Positions 32,703 through 41,880 of a DNA stretch of 63,189 bases are shown here, piece by piece; positions within the stretch are counted from its first letter, which is position 1; every line of letters starts with the position of its first letter. The DNA comes from CAZEFK01 sp964511405 (lineage in GTDB: Bacteria; Pseudomonadota; Alphaproteobacteria; Elsterales; Elsteraceae): contig CAZEFK010000007.1 of the NCBI GenBank assembly GCA_964511405.1, forward strand, positions 1 through 63,189, written 5' to 3'. The notes beneath the pieces were generated by a model. That model worked only from the letters and a program-made list of their open reading frames with translations. It made no database searches and had not been told where the DNA came from. The translations under genes were made by a program, and so were the position numbers.

Positions 32703-33803
32703 TTATTGCGGTGCGAACACGCCGACGCAACCATTCGGGCAGGTCTGGCCCGGCATCAGCGGCACGAACACCTTGCGCACCGTGCCGTCCGCCGCGACCG
32801 AATGGGCGTTGGCACTGGTCGGCAGGTTCTCGACCCAGCGGTCGGTCGCGGCGTCGATGACGCCGAGCACGCCGCCGCCCGGCATGTCGCGCGAGGCGGT
32901 GTAGTACTGGTTGAGGCCGGCGCTGTAATAGACTTCGTCTTCACCGCCGACTTGGCTGATCCGGGTCAGGGATTCGGTGCCGACGTCCAGGATGACGGTC
33001 GCCGGCGCCATGCCGGACGCTTTCGAGCCGGCGGCGCAGCCGACGATCAGCTTCTTGCCCGGCCCGTGCCAGAGGCCGGTCGGGTTGCAGTCGTCGACCG
33101 GGATCAGGCGTGTGATCTGGCGCGTCTTGGGGTCGAACACGCCAACCGCACCCTTGGTCTTGTGCTCGTCGAGCTGGGGCACCGAGAAATAGAACAGCCC
33201 GGTCTCGGGCACAAAGGCCGGCTGCTCGATGCCGTCGCTCGCCTGCTTCAGCTCGACCTTGGCCAGGACCGTGCGGTCCTTGACCGAGATCAGGGACAGG
33301 AAGGCCGGCTCGTCGGCATTGTTGGCCGCCAGGACGACCCCGTCGGCTGGGTCGACCGCCAGCTCGTCGACCCGGTGCTTGCCGCCGGTGCTGATGGCGG
33401 CGACCAGCGCCGGCGGAGTGGCCGTAAGGTCGAAGATCTTGACGGTGCTGTCGCCGTCGCCGGCCCACAGCTGATGCGCCTCCGGCAGAACCAGAACGCC
33501 GTTGGGGCCGACGTCGCCGCCCTTGCGCCCTTCGGCGCCGACGAAGCCGCCGATCCGCCCCAGGAATTTGTTGCTGGCGGTGTCGATGATGTCGACCGAC
33601 TTGTTGCTGCGGTCGGCGAAATAAAGCCGGCCGGCCGCTTCGTCGACATAGCTGATGTCGAAATTGTCTAGCTTGGCGCCGACCTCGATCCGGTCGGCCA
33701 GCCGGAGTCCGGCGGCTTGGCCGGCCGCCGGGCCGATCACGGCGCCGGTCAGCAGGGCCGCGATGGCGACGGCCAGGCGTGCAGGGACAGCAGGGTAGGC
33801 CAT
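32703..33803 (-). CDS. Exported beta-propeller protein, YncE-like
   Basis: 366 aa with a signal peptide (to about residue 30, AGQAAG). The rest is a series of YVTN-type blades: GRLYFADRSNKSVDIIDTASNK, HQLWAGDGDSTVKIFDL and GVVLAANNADEPAFLSLIS. Such proteins bind surfaces, metals or ligands in the periplasm and rarely have known activity. GGGAGGAAG precedes the start. It follows the binding-protein gene by 58 bp on the same strand, so it may be part of the pdxA-ABC operon. Confidence 0.75.
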   Translation of the reverse strand: MAYPAVPARLAVAIAALLTGAVIGPAAGQAAGLRLADRIEVGAKLDNFDISYVDEAAGRLYFADRSNKSVDIIDTASNKFLGRIGGFVGAEGRKGGDVGPNGVLVLPEAHQLWAGDGDSTVKIFDLTATPPALVAAISTGGKHRVDELAVDPADGVVLAANNADEPAFLSLISVKDRTVLAKVELKQASDGIEQPAFVPETGLFYFSVPQLDEHKTKGAVGVFDPKTRQITRLIPVDDCNPTGLWHGPGKKLIVGCAAGSKASGMAPATVILDVGTESLTRISQVGGEDEVYYSAGLNQYYTASRDMPGGGVLGVIDAATDRWVENLPTSANAHSVAADGTVRKVFVPLMPGQTCPNGCVGVFAPQ

Positions 33804-33861
33804 GGGCTTCCTCCCTCGATATCGGCCGGGCGGGATGCCCGGCCCTTGGCTGGCGTGTCGG

Positions 33862-34656
33862 TTACTCCGTCGGCATCTGCGCCGGCAGGTCGGCGCCATG
33901 GAAGTGCGTGTAGACCGCCCGCAGCTTGCCGTTGGCCAGGTCCTGCTCGATCCAGCTATTGACCGCCCGGCGCAGGGCGTCGTCGCCCTTGCGCAGGCCG
34001 ACGGCATAGCCGTTGGTGCGGATCGCGAACTTGGCCTCGAGATGCCGGTCCGGCGACTTGCGGTTGATTTCGTTGAGCTGTGCCGGCGCGGAAATCATGA
34101 TGTCCTGCTGCCCCGAGGCGAGCGCGGTGATCAGGGTGGCGTCGTCTTCGAAGCGAACGACCGTGAAGGCCGGACCGGCCTTGGCCAGCTTGGTCGCGTC
34201 CATGTCGGCGCCGGTCCCGCGGGTGACGGCGACGGTGCGGCCGGCGAGGTCGGCCGGCCCCTTGATCGCCGTCCCGGCCGGTGCCGCGCAGATGATCGTG
34301 ATGACGCCATAGGGGATCGAGAAGTCGACCACCTTCTTGCGCTCGGCCGTCACCGAGAACGACGACATCACCAGGTCGACCTTGCCGGTCTGCAGGAACG
34401 GGATCCGGTTGGCGCCGGTCGCCGGCACGATCTCCAGGGGCACACCCAGATTGGCGGCCAACAGGCGGGCGGCTTCGACGTCCGATCCGGTCGGCTGCAT
34501 GGCCGCATCGACCGTGCCGTAGGGCGGCAGCCCCAGATCGATGGCCACGATCAGCTTGTGACGCGCCTTGATGTCGGCCAGCGTGTCGGCCCGCGCCGCA
34601 CCGGCCGCCGCGAGTCCGATCCATGCGGCGGCCAGCAGCACCTTGCCCCATGTCAT
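33862..34656 (-). CDS. Periplasmic substrate-binding protein, amino-acid type
   Basis: 264 aa with a signal peptide ending GAARA. The mature part shows LIVAIDLGLPPYG, DVEAARLLAANL, DLVMSSFSVTAERKKVVDFS and GYAVGLRKGD, the SBP family 3 pattern for polar amino acids or related organic acids. It is the last transporter gene of the pdxA cluster, whereas the first operon (6515) has its binding protein first. The ligand is unknown; the PdxA paralogue upstream suggests a hydroxylated or phosphorylated acid rather than a standard amino acid. Confidence 0.88.
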   Translation of the reverse strand: MTWGKVLLAAAWIGLAAAGAARADTLADIKARHKLIVAIDLGLPPYGTVDAAMQPTGSDVEAARLLAANLGVPLEIVPATGANRIPFLQTGKVDLVMSSFSVTAERKKVVDFSIPYGVITIICAAPAGTAIKGPADLAGRTVAVTRGTGADMDATKLAKAGPAFTVVRFEDDATLITALASGQQDIMISAPAQLNEINRKSPDRHLEAKFAIRTNGYAVGLRKGDDALRRAVNSWIEQDLANGKLRAVYTHFHGADLPAQMPTE

Positions 34657-34691
34657 GCGCTTCCTCCCGTTCTGGTATGGCGGTGTCCGGT

Positions 34692-35465
34692 TCACAGGCC
34701 GGTGCCCACGAACTGGCGCAGCTCGGCGGTCGCCGGCGCGTCGAGCAGGGCGGCGGCGCCGGTCTCGTGGACGCGGCCCTGATGCATGAACACGATCCGG
34801 TCGGCGACCTGGCGCGCGAAGGTCATCTCGTGGGTGACCAGGATCATGGTCATGCCCGCGGCGGCCAGGTCCGCCATGACCTTCAGCACCTCGCCCTTGA
34901 GTTCGGGGTCGAGCGCCGACGTCACTTCGTCGAACAGCATCAGCTGCGGTTCCATGGCCAGCGCCCGGGCGATCGCCACCCGCTGCTGCTGGCCGCCGGA
35001 CAGCTGCTCGGGATAGCTGTCGGCCTTGTCGGCCAAACCGACCCGGGCCAGCGCCGCGGCCGCCAGGTCCTGGGCGGCCCGGCGCGCCAGCCGCTTCACC
35101 CGGCGCGGCGCCAGCATGATGTTCTGCGCCGCGGTCAGGTGCGGGAACAGGTTGTAGCTCTGGAAGACGATGCCGACGTCGCGGCGGACCGGGCGCAGGT
35201 CCGGCTGCGGCCCCGGCCCCAGGACATGACCGCACACCGAAATGCGGCCGCGGTTGATCCGCTCCAGGCCGTTGATGCAGCGCAGGGCGGTGCTCTTGCC
35301 CGAGCCGCTGCGGCCGATGATGCACACGACCTCGCCGCGGGCGACGGCGAAGCCGACGCCGCGCAGCACCGTCAGCGCCCCGAAGCTCTTGGTCACGTCG
35401 TCGAAGCGGACGGCCGCGTCGCCCGGGACGGGGGTCGCGGCGGGCAGATCAAGCGCCTCGATCAT
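34692..35465 (-). CDS. Amino-acid-type ABC transporter ATPase
   Basis: 257 aa with Walker A GRSGSGKST, Q-loop VFQSYNLFPHLTA, signature LSGGQQQRVAIARAL, Walker B LMLFDEVTSALD (Val for the usual Pro) and THEMTFA. ATG 35465 begins 1 nt after the permease stop, with GGGAG inside the permease end as ribosome binding site. It powers the importer of the cluster. Confidence 0.92.
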   Translation of the reverse strand: MIEALDLPAATPVPGDAAVRFDDVTKSFGALTVLRGVGFAVARGEVVCIIGRSGSGKSTALRCINGLERINRGRISVCGHVLGPGPQPDLRPVRRDVGIVFQSYNLFPHLTAAQNIMLAPRRVKRLARRAAQDLAAAALARVGLADKADSYPEQLSGGQQQRVAIARALAMEPQLMLFDEVTSALDPELKGEVLKVMADLAAAGMTMILVTHEMTFARQVADRIVFMHQGRVHETGAAALLDAPATAELRQFVGTGL

Positions 35466-35466
35466 G

Positions 35467-36114
35467 TCAGGCTCCCGATGCACGCAGCCGGGCTTCCAGT
35501 CGGCGGCTCAGGCGCGACAGAGGCGAGCACAGGCTGAAATAGATGGCGCCGACCGCCGTGAACACGACGAACGGCTCGAAGATGGCGTTGTTGACGATCT
35601 TTCCCGACTGGGTCAGCTCGACGAAGCCGATCACGACCGCGTAGGAGCTGTTCTTGACGATCTGGACCATGAACCCGACGGTCGGCGGCACCGCCAGCCG
35701 CAGTGCCTGGGGCAGGACGACGTCGACCATCCTGTGGACGCCGGACAGGCCCAGGCTGTCCGCCGCCTCCCACTGGGGCCGCGGCACGGCCTGGATGCAG
35801 CCGCGCCAGATCTCGCCCAGATAGGCGCCCGCGAAGACGGTCATCGACACGCCCGCCGCCACCAGCGCCGGCACATCGATCCCGGTGATCGCCAGGCCGA
35901 AATAGCTGAGGAACATCAGCACCGGCAGCGGCACGCCCTGCACCGTCTGGACATAGACGGCCGCCAGCCAGCGCACCGGGGCGCGGGCCGACACCCGCAT
36001 CAGCGCCAGGGCCAGGCCGACCAGCCCGCCGCCGGCGAAGCCGATCAGCGACAGCGCCACGGTCCACAGCGTGCCGCTCAGCAGGTAGGTCAGGTGCGCG
36101 ACCGAGAAGGCCAT
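35467..36114 (-). CDS. Amino-acid-type ABC transporter permease 2
   Basis: 215 aa with five predicted membrane segments; VQGVPLPVLMFLSYFGLAITG and the EAA loop (WEAADSLGLSGVHRMVDVVLPQA region) identify the His/Glu/Gln permease family. ATG 36114 has GAGGGTGG just upstream, in the 8-nt gap after the first permease. Confidence 0.9.
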   Translation of the reverse strand: MAFSVAHLTYLLSGTLWTVALSLIGFAGGGLVGLALALMRVSARAPVRWLAAVYVQTVQGVPLPVLMFLSYFGLAITGIDVPALVAAGVSMTVFAGAYLGEIWRGCIQAVPRPQWEAADSLGLSGVHRMVDVVLPQALRLAVPPTVGFMVQIVKNSSYAVVIGFVELTQSGKIVNNAIFEPFVVFTAVGAIYFSLCSPLSRLSRRLEARLRASGA

Positions 36115-36122
36115 CGCCACCC

Positions 36123-36842
36123 TCACGCCCGCTGCCACAGCGCGCGCCGGGCCGGCCGGCCGGTGCGGCGGCGGCGCGGGAACGCGAGCCAGCCGGCCAG
36201 CCGAAGGACGCCGCGCAGCGCCTGGGCCAGGAGCAGATAGGCGACGGCGACGACGATGTAGACCTCGAATCCGCGGAAGGTCTCGGACTGGATGCGGCCG
36301 GCCGCGGCCATCAGCTCCTCGGCCGAGATCTGGGCCATGATCGACGAGGCCAGCATCATCAGGACGAACTGGCTGATGAGGGCCGGCAGGACCTTCTCGA
36401 CCGCCGGCGGCAGCACCACGTCGAACAGCAGCTGGGCCCGGCCCAGGCCCAGGCTCTCGCCCGCCTCGACCTGGCCGCGATGGATCGATTCGATGCCGGC
36501 GCGGATGATCTCGGCCGAATAGGCGCCGACATTGAGCGTCAACGCCATCACCGCGGCGACCGCGGCCGGCAGCCGGATGCCGATCCCGGCCAGGCCGAAG
36601 AACAGCCAGAAGGTCTGCACCAGCAGCGGCGTGTTGCGGATCACCTCGACATAGACCGCGACCAGCCGCCGGAGCCAGGCGACGCGGCCGGTCCGCGCCA
36701 CCGCCGCCGCGGTGCCGACCAGGAAACCCAGGACCACGGCGCAGCCGCTCAGCTGGACGGTCAGCCAGGCGCCGTGCAGCAGGTCGTCCAGGTAGCCGCC
36801 CTCGGGATCCCACAGGAAGCTGAAGTCGAACTGGTAGCGCAT
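36123..36842 (-). CDS. Amino-acid-type ABC transporter permease 1
   Basis: 239 aa; IRNTPLLVQTFWLFFGLAGIG and the EAA loop (GQVEAGESLGLGRAQLLFDVVLPPA region) mark the family. An Arg-rich C-terminus faces the cytoplasm. It starts 13 nt after a 13-codon reading frame with a strong ribosome binding site. Confidence 0.9.
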   Translation of the reverse strand: MRYQFDFSFLWDPEGGYLDDLLHGAWLTVQLSGCAVVLGFLVGTAAAVARTGRVAWLRRLVAVYVEVIRNTPLLVQTFWLFFGLAGIGIRLPAAVAAVMALTLNVGAYSAEIIRAGIESIHRGQVEAGESLGLGRAQLLFDVVLPPAVEKVLPALISQFVLMMLASSIMAQISAEELMAAAGRIQSETFRGFEVYIVVAVAYLLLAQALRGVLRLAGWLAFPRRRRTGRPARRALWQRA

Positions 36843-36855
36843 GGGCGGTCCCCGC

Positions 36856-36897
36856 TCAGCCCGCGGTCACGGCGTTGCGGCGCTCCAGCTCGACCAT
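36856..36897 (-). CDS. 13-codon leader ORF before permease 1
   Basis: MVELERRNAVTAG and stop, preceded at good spacing by GAGGAGGAG, a stronger ribosome binding site than that of the permease it precedes. It fills the 81-bp gap between the pdxA-like gene and permease 1 and ends 13 nt before the permease ATG. It could couple or attenuate translation, or be the stub of a deleted gene. Confidence 0.35.
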   Translation of the reverse strand: MVELERRNAVTAG

Positions 36898-36923
36898 CGG
36901 TCTCCTCCTCGGATCGGTCTCGT

Positions 36924-37964
36924 TCAAGACGCCAGGCGGCGCGCGGCCATCCGCGCGGCCAGAAGCAGCGCCGCTCGGCTGGCCCCGGGGTTGGCGATGC
37001 CGCGGCCGGCGATGTCGTAGGCCGAGCCGTGGGCCGGGGTACAGATCGGGAACGGAAAGCCGCCGAGCAGCGTGACGCCGCGATCGAAGCCGATCAGCTT
37101 CATCGCGATCTGGCCTTGGTCGTGATACATGGTCAGCACCGCATCGAAGCTGCCCCGGGTCGCGCGCACGAACACGGTGTCGGGCGGATAGGGTCCCTCG
37201 GCGCCGATCCCTTCGGCCTGGGCTTTCGCCACCGCCGGGCCGATCACGTCGATCTCCTCGCGCCCGAAATTGCCGCCGTCGCCGCCATGGGGGTTGAGCC
37301 CGGCGACGCCGATGCGCGGCTGCGCGACGCCGGCCTCGCGCAGGGCGGCGTGGGTCAAGCGGATCGCGCCCAGCACCTCGGCGTGCGTGATCAGGCCGGC
37401 CACGGCCGACAGCGGCACGTGCGAGGTGACGCGGGCATTCCACAGCCCGTCCAGGATGTTGAACTCGCTGGCCGGGCCGTCGAAGCCGATGGCTTCGGCC
37501 GTGAACCCGATTTCGTCGTCATAGGGCGGATGCGCCATGCGCATCGCCGCCTTGTTGAACGGGGTGAAGCACACCGCGTGGGCGCGGCCGCTGGTGGCCA
37601 AGGCCAGACAAGCCCGGAAATTGGCCTGCGCGAAGCGGCCGCCGGAAGCGGACGCCACCCCAAGCTCGATCTCGGCCGGATCCAGGTGCCCGAGATCGAG
37701 GAGCACGGGCGCTGCGTCGGGATCGATCGCCTCGGGGTCGATCGTCTCTGCCGAGCGGACCGTCGCGACGGCCAGGTCGACCTTGGCCGCTTCGGCGCCG
37801 CGCGCCAACACCCGGCGGTCGCCCGCCACGATCAGCCGGGCCGCCGCCGTCACCGCCGGGTCGGCGACCAGCCGCGCCGCGAGCTCGGGCCCGATGCCGG
37901 CGGGGTCGCCGATCGCCAGCGCCACCACCGGCTTGGTCCCGGCTGCCCCCTGCTGCACCGCCAT
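36924..37964 (-). CDS. PdxA-family dehydrogenase, divergent paralogue
   Basis: 346-aa NAD-dependent enzyme related to 4-hydroxythreonine-4-phosphate dehydrogenase. GDPAGIGPEL at the N-terminus, SHVPLSA, NPHGGDGGNFGREE and MYHDQGQIAMK are present. The GHTE segment that supplies one metal-binding His in biosynthetic PdxA is replaced by a sequence reading DDEIGFTAE, so a different substrate is likely, as in the catabolic PdxA2/TphB branches. No DUF1537 kinase, the usual PdxA2 partner, is nearby. GGGGAGA precedes ATG 37964. It heads an ABC-importer operon and is divergent from a GntR gene. Confidence 0.8.
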   Translation of the reverse strand: MAVQQGAAGTKPVVALAIGDPAGIGPELAARLVADPAVTAAARLIVAGDRRVLARGAEAAKVDLAVATVRSAETIDPEAIDPDAAPVLLDLGHLDPAEIELGVASASGGRFAQANFRACLALATSGRAHAVCFTPFNKAAMRMAHPPYDDEIGFTAEAIGFDGPASEFNILDGLWNARVTSHVPLSAVAGLITHAEVLGAIRLTHAALREAGVAQPRIGVAGLNPHGGDGGNFGREEIDVIGPAVAKAQAEGIGAEGPYPPDTVFVRATRGSFDAVLTMYHDQGQIAMKLIGFDRGVTLLGGFPFPICTPAHGSAYDIAGRGIANPGASRAALLLAARMAARRLAS

Positions 37965-38026
37965 TCCGCGTCTCCCCTCGGCTGTTGCCATAGCCGTAGG
38001 CCAAGTCTGCGTCGCAGGCAAGTAGT

Positions 38027-38036
38027 CTGCATACAG
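38027..38036. promoter_or_regulatory. Possible GntR operator in the pdxA/gntR gap
   Basis: The near-palindrome CTGCATACAG lies between the divergent genes, next to TATAAA (38040-38045). FCD-type GntR proteins often bind such TGNATACA sites. The 144-bp gap must hold both promoters; TGCTAGAGT near 38071 is a candidate -10 region for the regulator. Confidence 0.35.
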
Positions 38037-38108
38037 GAATATAAAATGGCCGACGCCGGTCGGCAGGGCGCGTGCTAGAGTGCGGCGAACGCGGATGGAC
38101 GGCAGGGC

Positions 38109-38792
38109 ATGGCCGAAGGCGAATTGAGCGGAGAGACCATGGCGGACGTGCTGCCGGTGAGCCGGCGCACGCTCCACGACGAACTGGTCGGGCGGATCCG
38201 CGACATGATCATCGAGGCGCGGCTGCCGCCCGGCAGCCGCATCCACGAGGGCCTGCTCGGCCAGGCGCTGGGCGTGTCGCGCACGCCGCTGCGCGAGGCG
38301 CTGAAATTCCTGGCCAGCGAAGGCCTGATCGAGCTGGTGCCCGGGCGCGGCGCCCTGGTGGCGCAGCTGACGCCGCGCGACGTGCGCAATATGCTGGAGG
38401 TGCTGGGATCGCTGGAGGCGCTGGCCGGGCGTCTCGCCTGCCAGCGCGCCAGCGATGCCGAGATCGCCGAGGTGCGGCGGCTCCATGACGAGATGATGGC
38501 GCTGTACGCCGCCGGCGACCGCCTGGACTACTACAAGCGCAACCAGGCCATCCACACCGCGATCGCCCGCATGTCAGGCAACGCCTTCCTGGCCGCCAAC
38601 CATGGCGCGATCCAGGCGCGGCTGAAGCGCATCCGCTTCATCGGCAACGAGCAGCCCGACAAATGGCGCTGCGCGGTGGCCGAGCACGAGGCCATGATCC
38701 GGGCCCTGGAGGCCCGCGACGCCGACACCTTGGCCCAGGTCCTCGCCGGCCATCTGGAGCAGACCTGGGAGCGGGTCAAGGATGTGGTGTAG
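38109..38792 (+). CDS. GntR-family (FCD) regulator of the pdxA-ABC cluster
   Basis: 227 aa. Winged helix at about residues 20-85 (LLGQALGVSRTPLREALKFLASEGLIELVPGRG), then an all-helical FCD ligand domain with its metal-binding His/Asp positions (HDEM, IHTAIARMSGN, EHEAMIRALEARD). It is divergent from the pdxA-like gene, so it probably controls that operon in response to the imported compound. Confidence 0.88.
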   Translation: MAEGELSGETMADVLPVSRRTLHDELVGRIRDMIIEARLPPGSRIHEGLLGQALGVSRTPLREALKFLASEGLIELVPGRGALVAQLTPRDVRNMLEVLGSLEALAGRLACQRASDAEIAEVRRLHDEMMALYAAGDRLDYYKRNQAIHTAIARMSGNAFLAANHGAIQARLKRIRFIGNEQPDKWRCAVAEHEAMIRALEARDADTLAQVLAGHLEQTWERVKDVV

Positions 38793-38798
38793 GCTCCG

Positions 38799-39923
38799 CT
38801 ACCACCGGATCGCTTGACTGAACTGGGCGCCGCTCAGGTTGGCACCCTCATGGCTGGCGCCGTCCAGGTTGGTGCGCAGCTTGCGCGGCGGGCCGCCTTC
38901 GGCGCTGATCGGCAGGTCGGTCAGGTTGGCGTCGGCCAGGTTGGCGGCGTCGAGCTTGGCGTCCTTCAGGTTGGCGCCGCGCAGGTCGGCGCCGCGCAGA
39001 TTGGCTTCGCTGAGATCGGCGCCGCTCAGGTGCGAGGCCATCAGCAGGGCATGGGCCAGGTTGGCGCGCTGCAGGTTGGCGCCGGTCAGCACCGCGCAGC
39101 TCAAGTTCAGGTAGGCCAGGTTGATGCGCGACAGGTCGCGGCCGGCGAAGTTGCCGAGCGTCCCGTCGCGGCCTTCGAAATTGACCCAGCGCATGTGCTG
39201 GATCAGCTCGTCGCGCAGGTCGACCGGCAGGCTCGACAGATCGGCAAACATCGTCGGATTGATCTTGGCGCCGGTCTGCTTGGCCTCGGCCATCTGGACG
39301 CCGGCCAGGTTGGCATCGGTCAGGTCGGCGTTGGTCAGGTTCGACTCGTTGAGGTTGGCGCCGATCAGCACCGCGCCCTTGAGCTTGGCGCCGGTCAGCA
39401 CCGCGCCGGTCAGGTTGCAGAAGGACAGGTCGGCGCCGCCCAGGTCGGCGTTGGCGAAATTGGCGGCCACCGCCGACACCTCGGCCAGCACCGCCCGGCG
39501 CAGATTGGCCCCGGACAGGTTGGCGCCATCCAGCCGGGCCACCGTCGGCGTGCCGCCGTCCTTGGTCTCGCCCGCCCGCAGCATGGCGCCGGGGCGCAGG
39601 TCGGCATCGACCAGGCTGACCCCCGCCAGGTTGGCGCGCCGGAGCCGGACGCCGCGCAGGTCGGCACGGTCGAGGACCGATTGCTGCAGGTCGGCATTGT
39701 CGAGGTTGGCGCCGAACAGGTCGGCACCGCTGAGGTCGTCGGCGATCAGCTCGGCGTTCGACAGGTCGGCGCCGGTCAGGATGATGTCGCGCAAGTTGCT
39801 GTTCTTGATGCGGAGGCCGCGCAGGTCGCGATGGCTGAGGTCGGCGCGAGCGCCGCCCACCGCACGCTTGGCGTATTTGATGTGCGCCGAGATCGTCTTC
39901 GCCAAGTCATCACTGGCTGCCAT
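38799..39923 (-). CDS. Pentapeptide-repeat protein, two beta-helix blocks
   Basis: 374 aa. After an N-terminal helix (residues 1-28), A(D/N)Lxx repeats run from about 30 to 225 (GADLSNAELIADDLSGADLF is typical). A helical linker, about 228-268, with LPVDLRDELIQHMRWVNFEG interrupts the helix, which resumes to about 340. It is a quadrilateral beta-helix of unknown target. There is no signal peptide. Gyrase protection as in Qnr proteins is possible but not supported by any specific feature. Confidence 0.85.
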   Translation of the reverse strand: MAASDDLAKTISAHIKYAKRAVGGARADLSHRDLRGLRIKNSNLRDIILTGADLSNAELIADDLSGADLFGANLDNADLQQSVLDRADLRGVRLRRANLAGVSLVDADLRPGAMLRAGETKDGGTPTVARLDGANLSGANLRRAVLAEVSAVAANFANADLGGADLSFCNLTGAVLTGAKLKGAVLIGANLNESNLTNADLTDANLAGVQMAEAKQTGAKINPTMFADLSSLPVDLRDELIQHMRWVNFEGRDGTLGNFAGRDLSRINLAYLNLSCAVLTGANLQRANLAHALLMASHLSGADLSEANLRGADLRGANLKDAKLDAANLADANLTDLPISAEGGPPRKLRTNLDGASHEGANLSGAQFSQAIRW

Positions 39924-40018
39924 CGCATCGTCACCAATGATGCAGTCCGGATCCGACGATCGGCCCGCTTGGGATCGCCAGCGCCACCATACGACAAGGC
40001 GCGGGACCGGCAACAGCG

Positions 40019-41689
40019 TCAGCGCCGTGCGATCTCCTCGATCAGCGCCCGCTTCCACAGCTTGCCGACCGGCGTCTTGGGCAGGCTGTCGCGGATCTCG
40101 AGGGCGGCCGGCAGCTCGTGGCGGCCGACCCGGGACGCCAGGAACGCCCGCAGCTCGTCGAGGGCCGGGGCCGCGGCCCCGGGGCGCAGCGCGACGAACG
40201 CCTTGGCCGCCTGCCCGCGATAGGCATCGTCGACGCCGATGACAAGCACTTCGGCGACCGCCGGGTGTTCGGCGATCGCCTCTTCGATGGTCCGCGGGTA
40301 GACGTTGTAGCCGCCCGAGATGATCATGTCCTTCTTGCGGTCGACCAGGTACAGGAAGCCGCGCTCGTCGAAGACGCCGATGTCGCCGGTCAGGAACCGC
40401 CCGTCGCAGAATGCGTCGCGGGTGGCGTCGGGCTGCTTCCAGTAGCCGGCGAACAGGCTGGGGCCGCGGACCGCGATCTCGCCCCGGCTGCCGACCGGCA
40501 GCAGCCGCCCCGGATCGTCCGGATCGACGATCTCGACCACCAGCCCCGGCAGCGGCAACCCCGCGGCCCCCGGCGGCGACCCCGTGGCCGGGCTGCTGGA
40601 GCCGGGCGCGCCTGTCTCTGTCATGCCCCAGCCGTCGCGCAGCACCAGGCCGCTCCGCGCCTCGAAGGTCCGGCGCAGATCGAGCGGCAGCGGCGCGCCG
40701 CCCGAGCCGCACTGCTTGAGGCAGGCAAACAGCGCCGGGTCGGCCGCTTCATGGGCGGCGAGCGCGGCGAACATGGTGGGCACACCGGCAAAGATCGTGG
40801 GGCGCCGCGCACGCAGGTCCTGGACCACCCGCTCGACGTCGAAGCGCGGCCGCAGCAGCAGCTCGAAGCCCATCAGGACCGAGCGCAGCAGCCCGACGGT
40901 CAGCGCATAGATGTGGAACAGCGGCAGGACCAGCAGCATCCGCTCCCGCCCCTCGAGCAACGGCGCCCTGGCGTCGCCGGCCCAGGCCCGGTAGGTCGCC
41001 GCTGCCGCCGTCAGGTTGCCGTGGGTCAGCATCGCCGCCTTGGGCACGCCGGTGGTGCCGCCGGTATATTGCAGCAGCGCCAGGTCCGACGGTCCCAGCG
41101 CCGGCATCGGCGCCGGGCCGCCGTCCAGCAGATCGGCGAGCGCGACATGGACACCGTCGTCCGGCATCGGGTCGTCCGCCAGGCCCCAGGCTTGCCAGGC
41201 TGATTCGCCCGGCGCCGCGGCGAAGTCCCATTCGCGGCCGACCACGATGCAGCGGGGCCGGCCTTCGCTGCGGGCCCGGGCCAGCTTGGTCAGGAAGCCT
41301 GACGCGGCGATGGTCACCACCATCTCGGTCTCGGTGTCGGCCAGCTTGGCGGCCAGTACGCGCTCGGCATCGAGCGGGCTGAGATTGACCACGCAGCCGC
41401 CGGCGCGCAGCACGGCGAACAGGGCCACGGCATAGTGCGGCAGGTTGGGCAGCAGCAGGCCGACGACGACCCCAGGGCCGACGCCCAGTCGATGGAGTCC
41501 GCCGGCCAGCCGCTCGACCCGCTCGGCGAACTCGGCCAGGGTCCAGCGCGTATGGTGGAAGTCGAGGAACGGCCGGCTGCCGAAGGCGGCGGCGGCCCGG
41601 GCCAGCAGCCCGGGCACGGTGCCGACCTCGAGCGGCGCGTCCCACACGACGCCCGGCGGATAGGACTGCTCCCAGACATAGGGCCGCAC
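40019..41689 (-). CDS. fadD: Long-chain fatty acid-CoA ligase type AMP-binding protein
   Basis: 556-aa acyl-adenylate-forming enzyme. P-loop YTGGTTGVPKAAM, GWGMTETG, the LTGDIG (A7) and DRKKDMIISGGYNVYPRTIE (A8) motifs and the catalytic Lys in PKTPVGKLWK (A10) are all present. It activates a carboxylic acid to an acyl-CoA, most likely a fatty acid. GTG start at 41689 with GGGAGGGAAG upstream. Stand-alone gene, so the symbol is by similarity only. Confidence 0.85.
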   Translation of the reverse strand: MRPYVWEQSYPPGVVWDAPLEVGTVPGLLARAAAAFGSRPFLDFHHTRWTLAEFAERVERLAGGLHRLGVGPGVVVGLLLPNLPHYAVALFAVLRAGGCVVNLSPLDAERVLAAKLADTETEMVVTIAASGFLTKLARARSEGRPRCIVVGREWDFAAAPGESAWQAWGLADDPMPDDGVHVALADLLDGGPAPMPALGPSDLALLQYTGGTTGVPKAAMLTHGNLTAAAATYRAWAGDARAPLLEGRERMLLVLPLFHIYALTVGLLRSVLMGFELLLRPRFDVERVVQDLRARRPTIFAGVPTMFAALAAHEAADPALFACLKQCGSGGAPLPLDLRRTFEARSGLVLRDGWGMTETGAPGSSSPATGSPPGAAGLPLPGLVVEIVDPDDPGRLLPVGSRGEIAVRGPSLFAGYWKQPDATRDAFCDGRFLTGDIGVFDERGFLYLVDRKKDMIISGGYNVYPRTIEEAIAEHPAVAEVLVIGVDDAYRGQAAKAFVALRPGAAAPALDELRAFLASRVGRHELPAALEIRDSLPKTPVGKLWKRALIEEIARR

Positions 41690-41880
41690 CGCTTCCCTCC
41701 CCCGCCGCGATCTTGCCGCCGACGGCGTCTGGGTTCGACGTTAGCCCAATGGACCGCCGCCCCGCGACACCCGATCTTGGTGTGATGATCGGGCGATTCG
41801 CGGTTGCGGGCCGTCGCCGGCTCCCCGCAGGATAGCGTCAAACGCCGGCGCCACAGGCGCCGCGCATAGGGAGGACGGGA

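Noticed and set aside
41830..41880. Sigma-28 (FliA) promoter before the soluble chemoreceptor
   Set aside because: A loose TCAAA and GCGCCG pairing exists, but it does not match the GCCGATAA box well enough.
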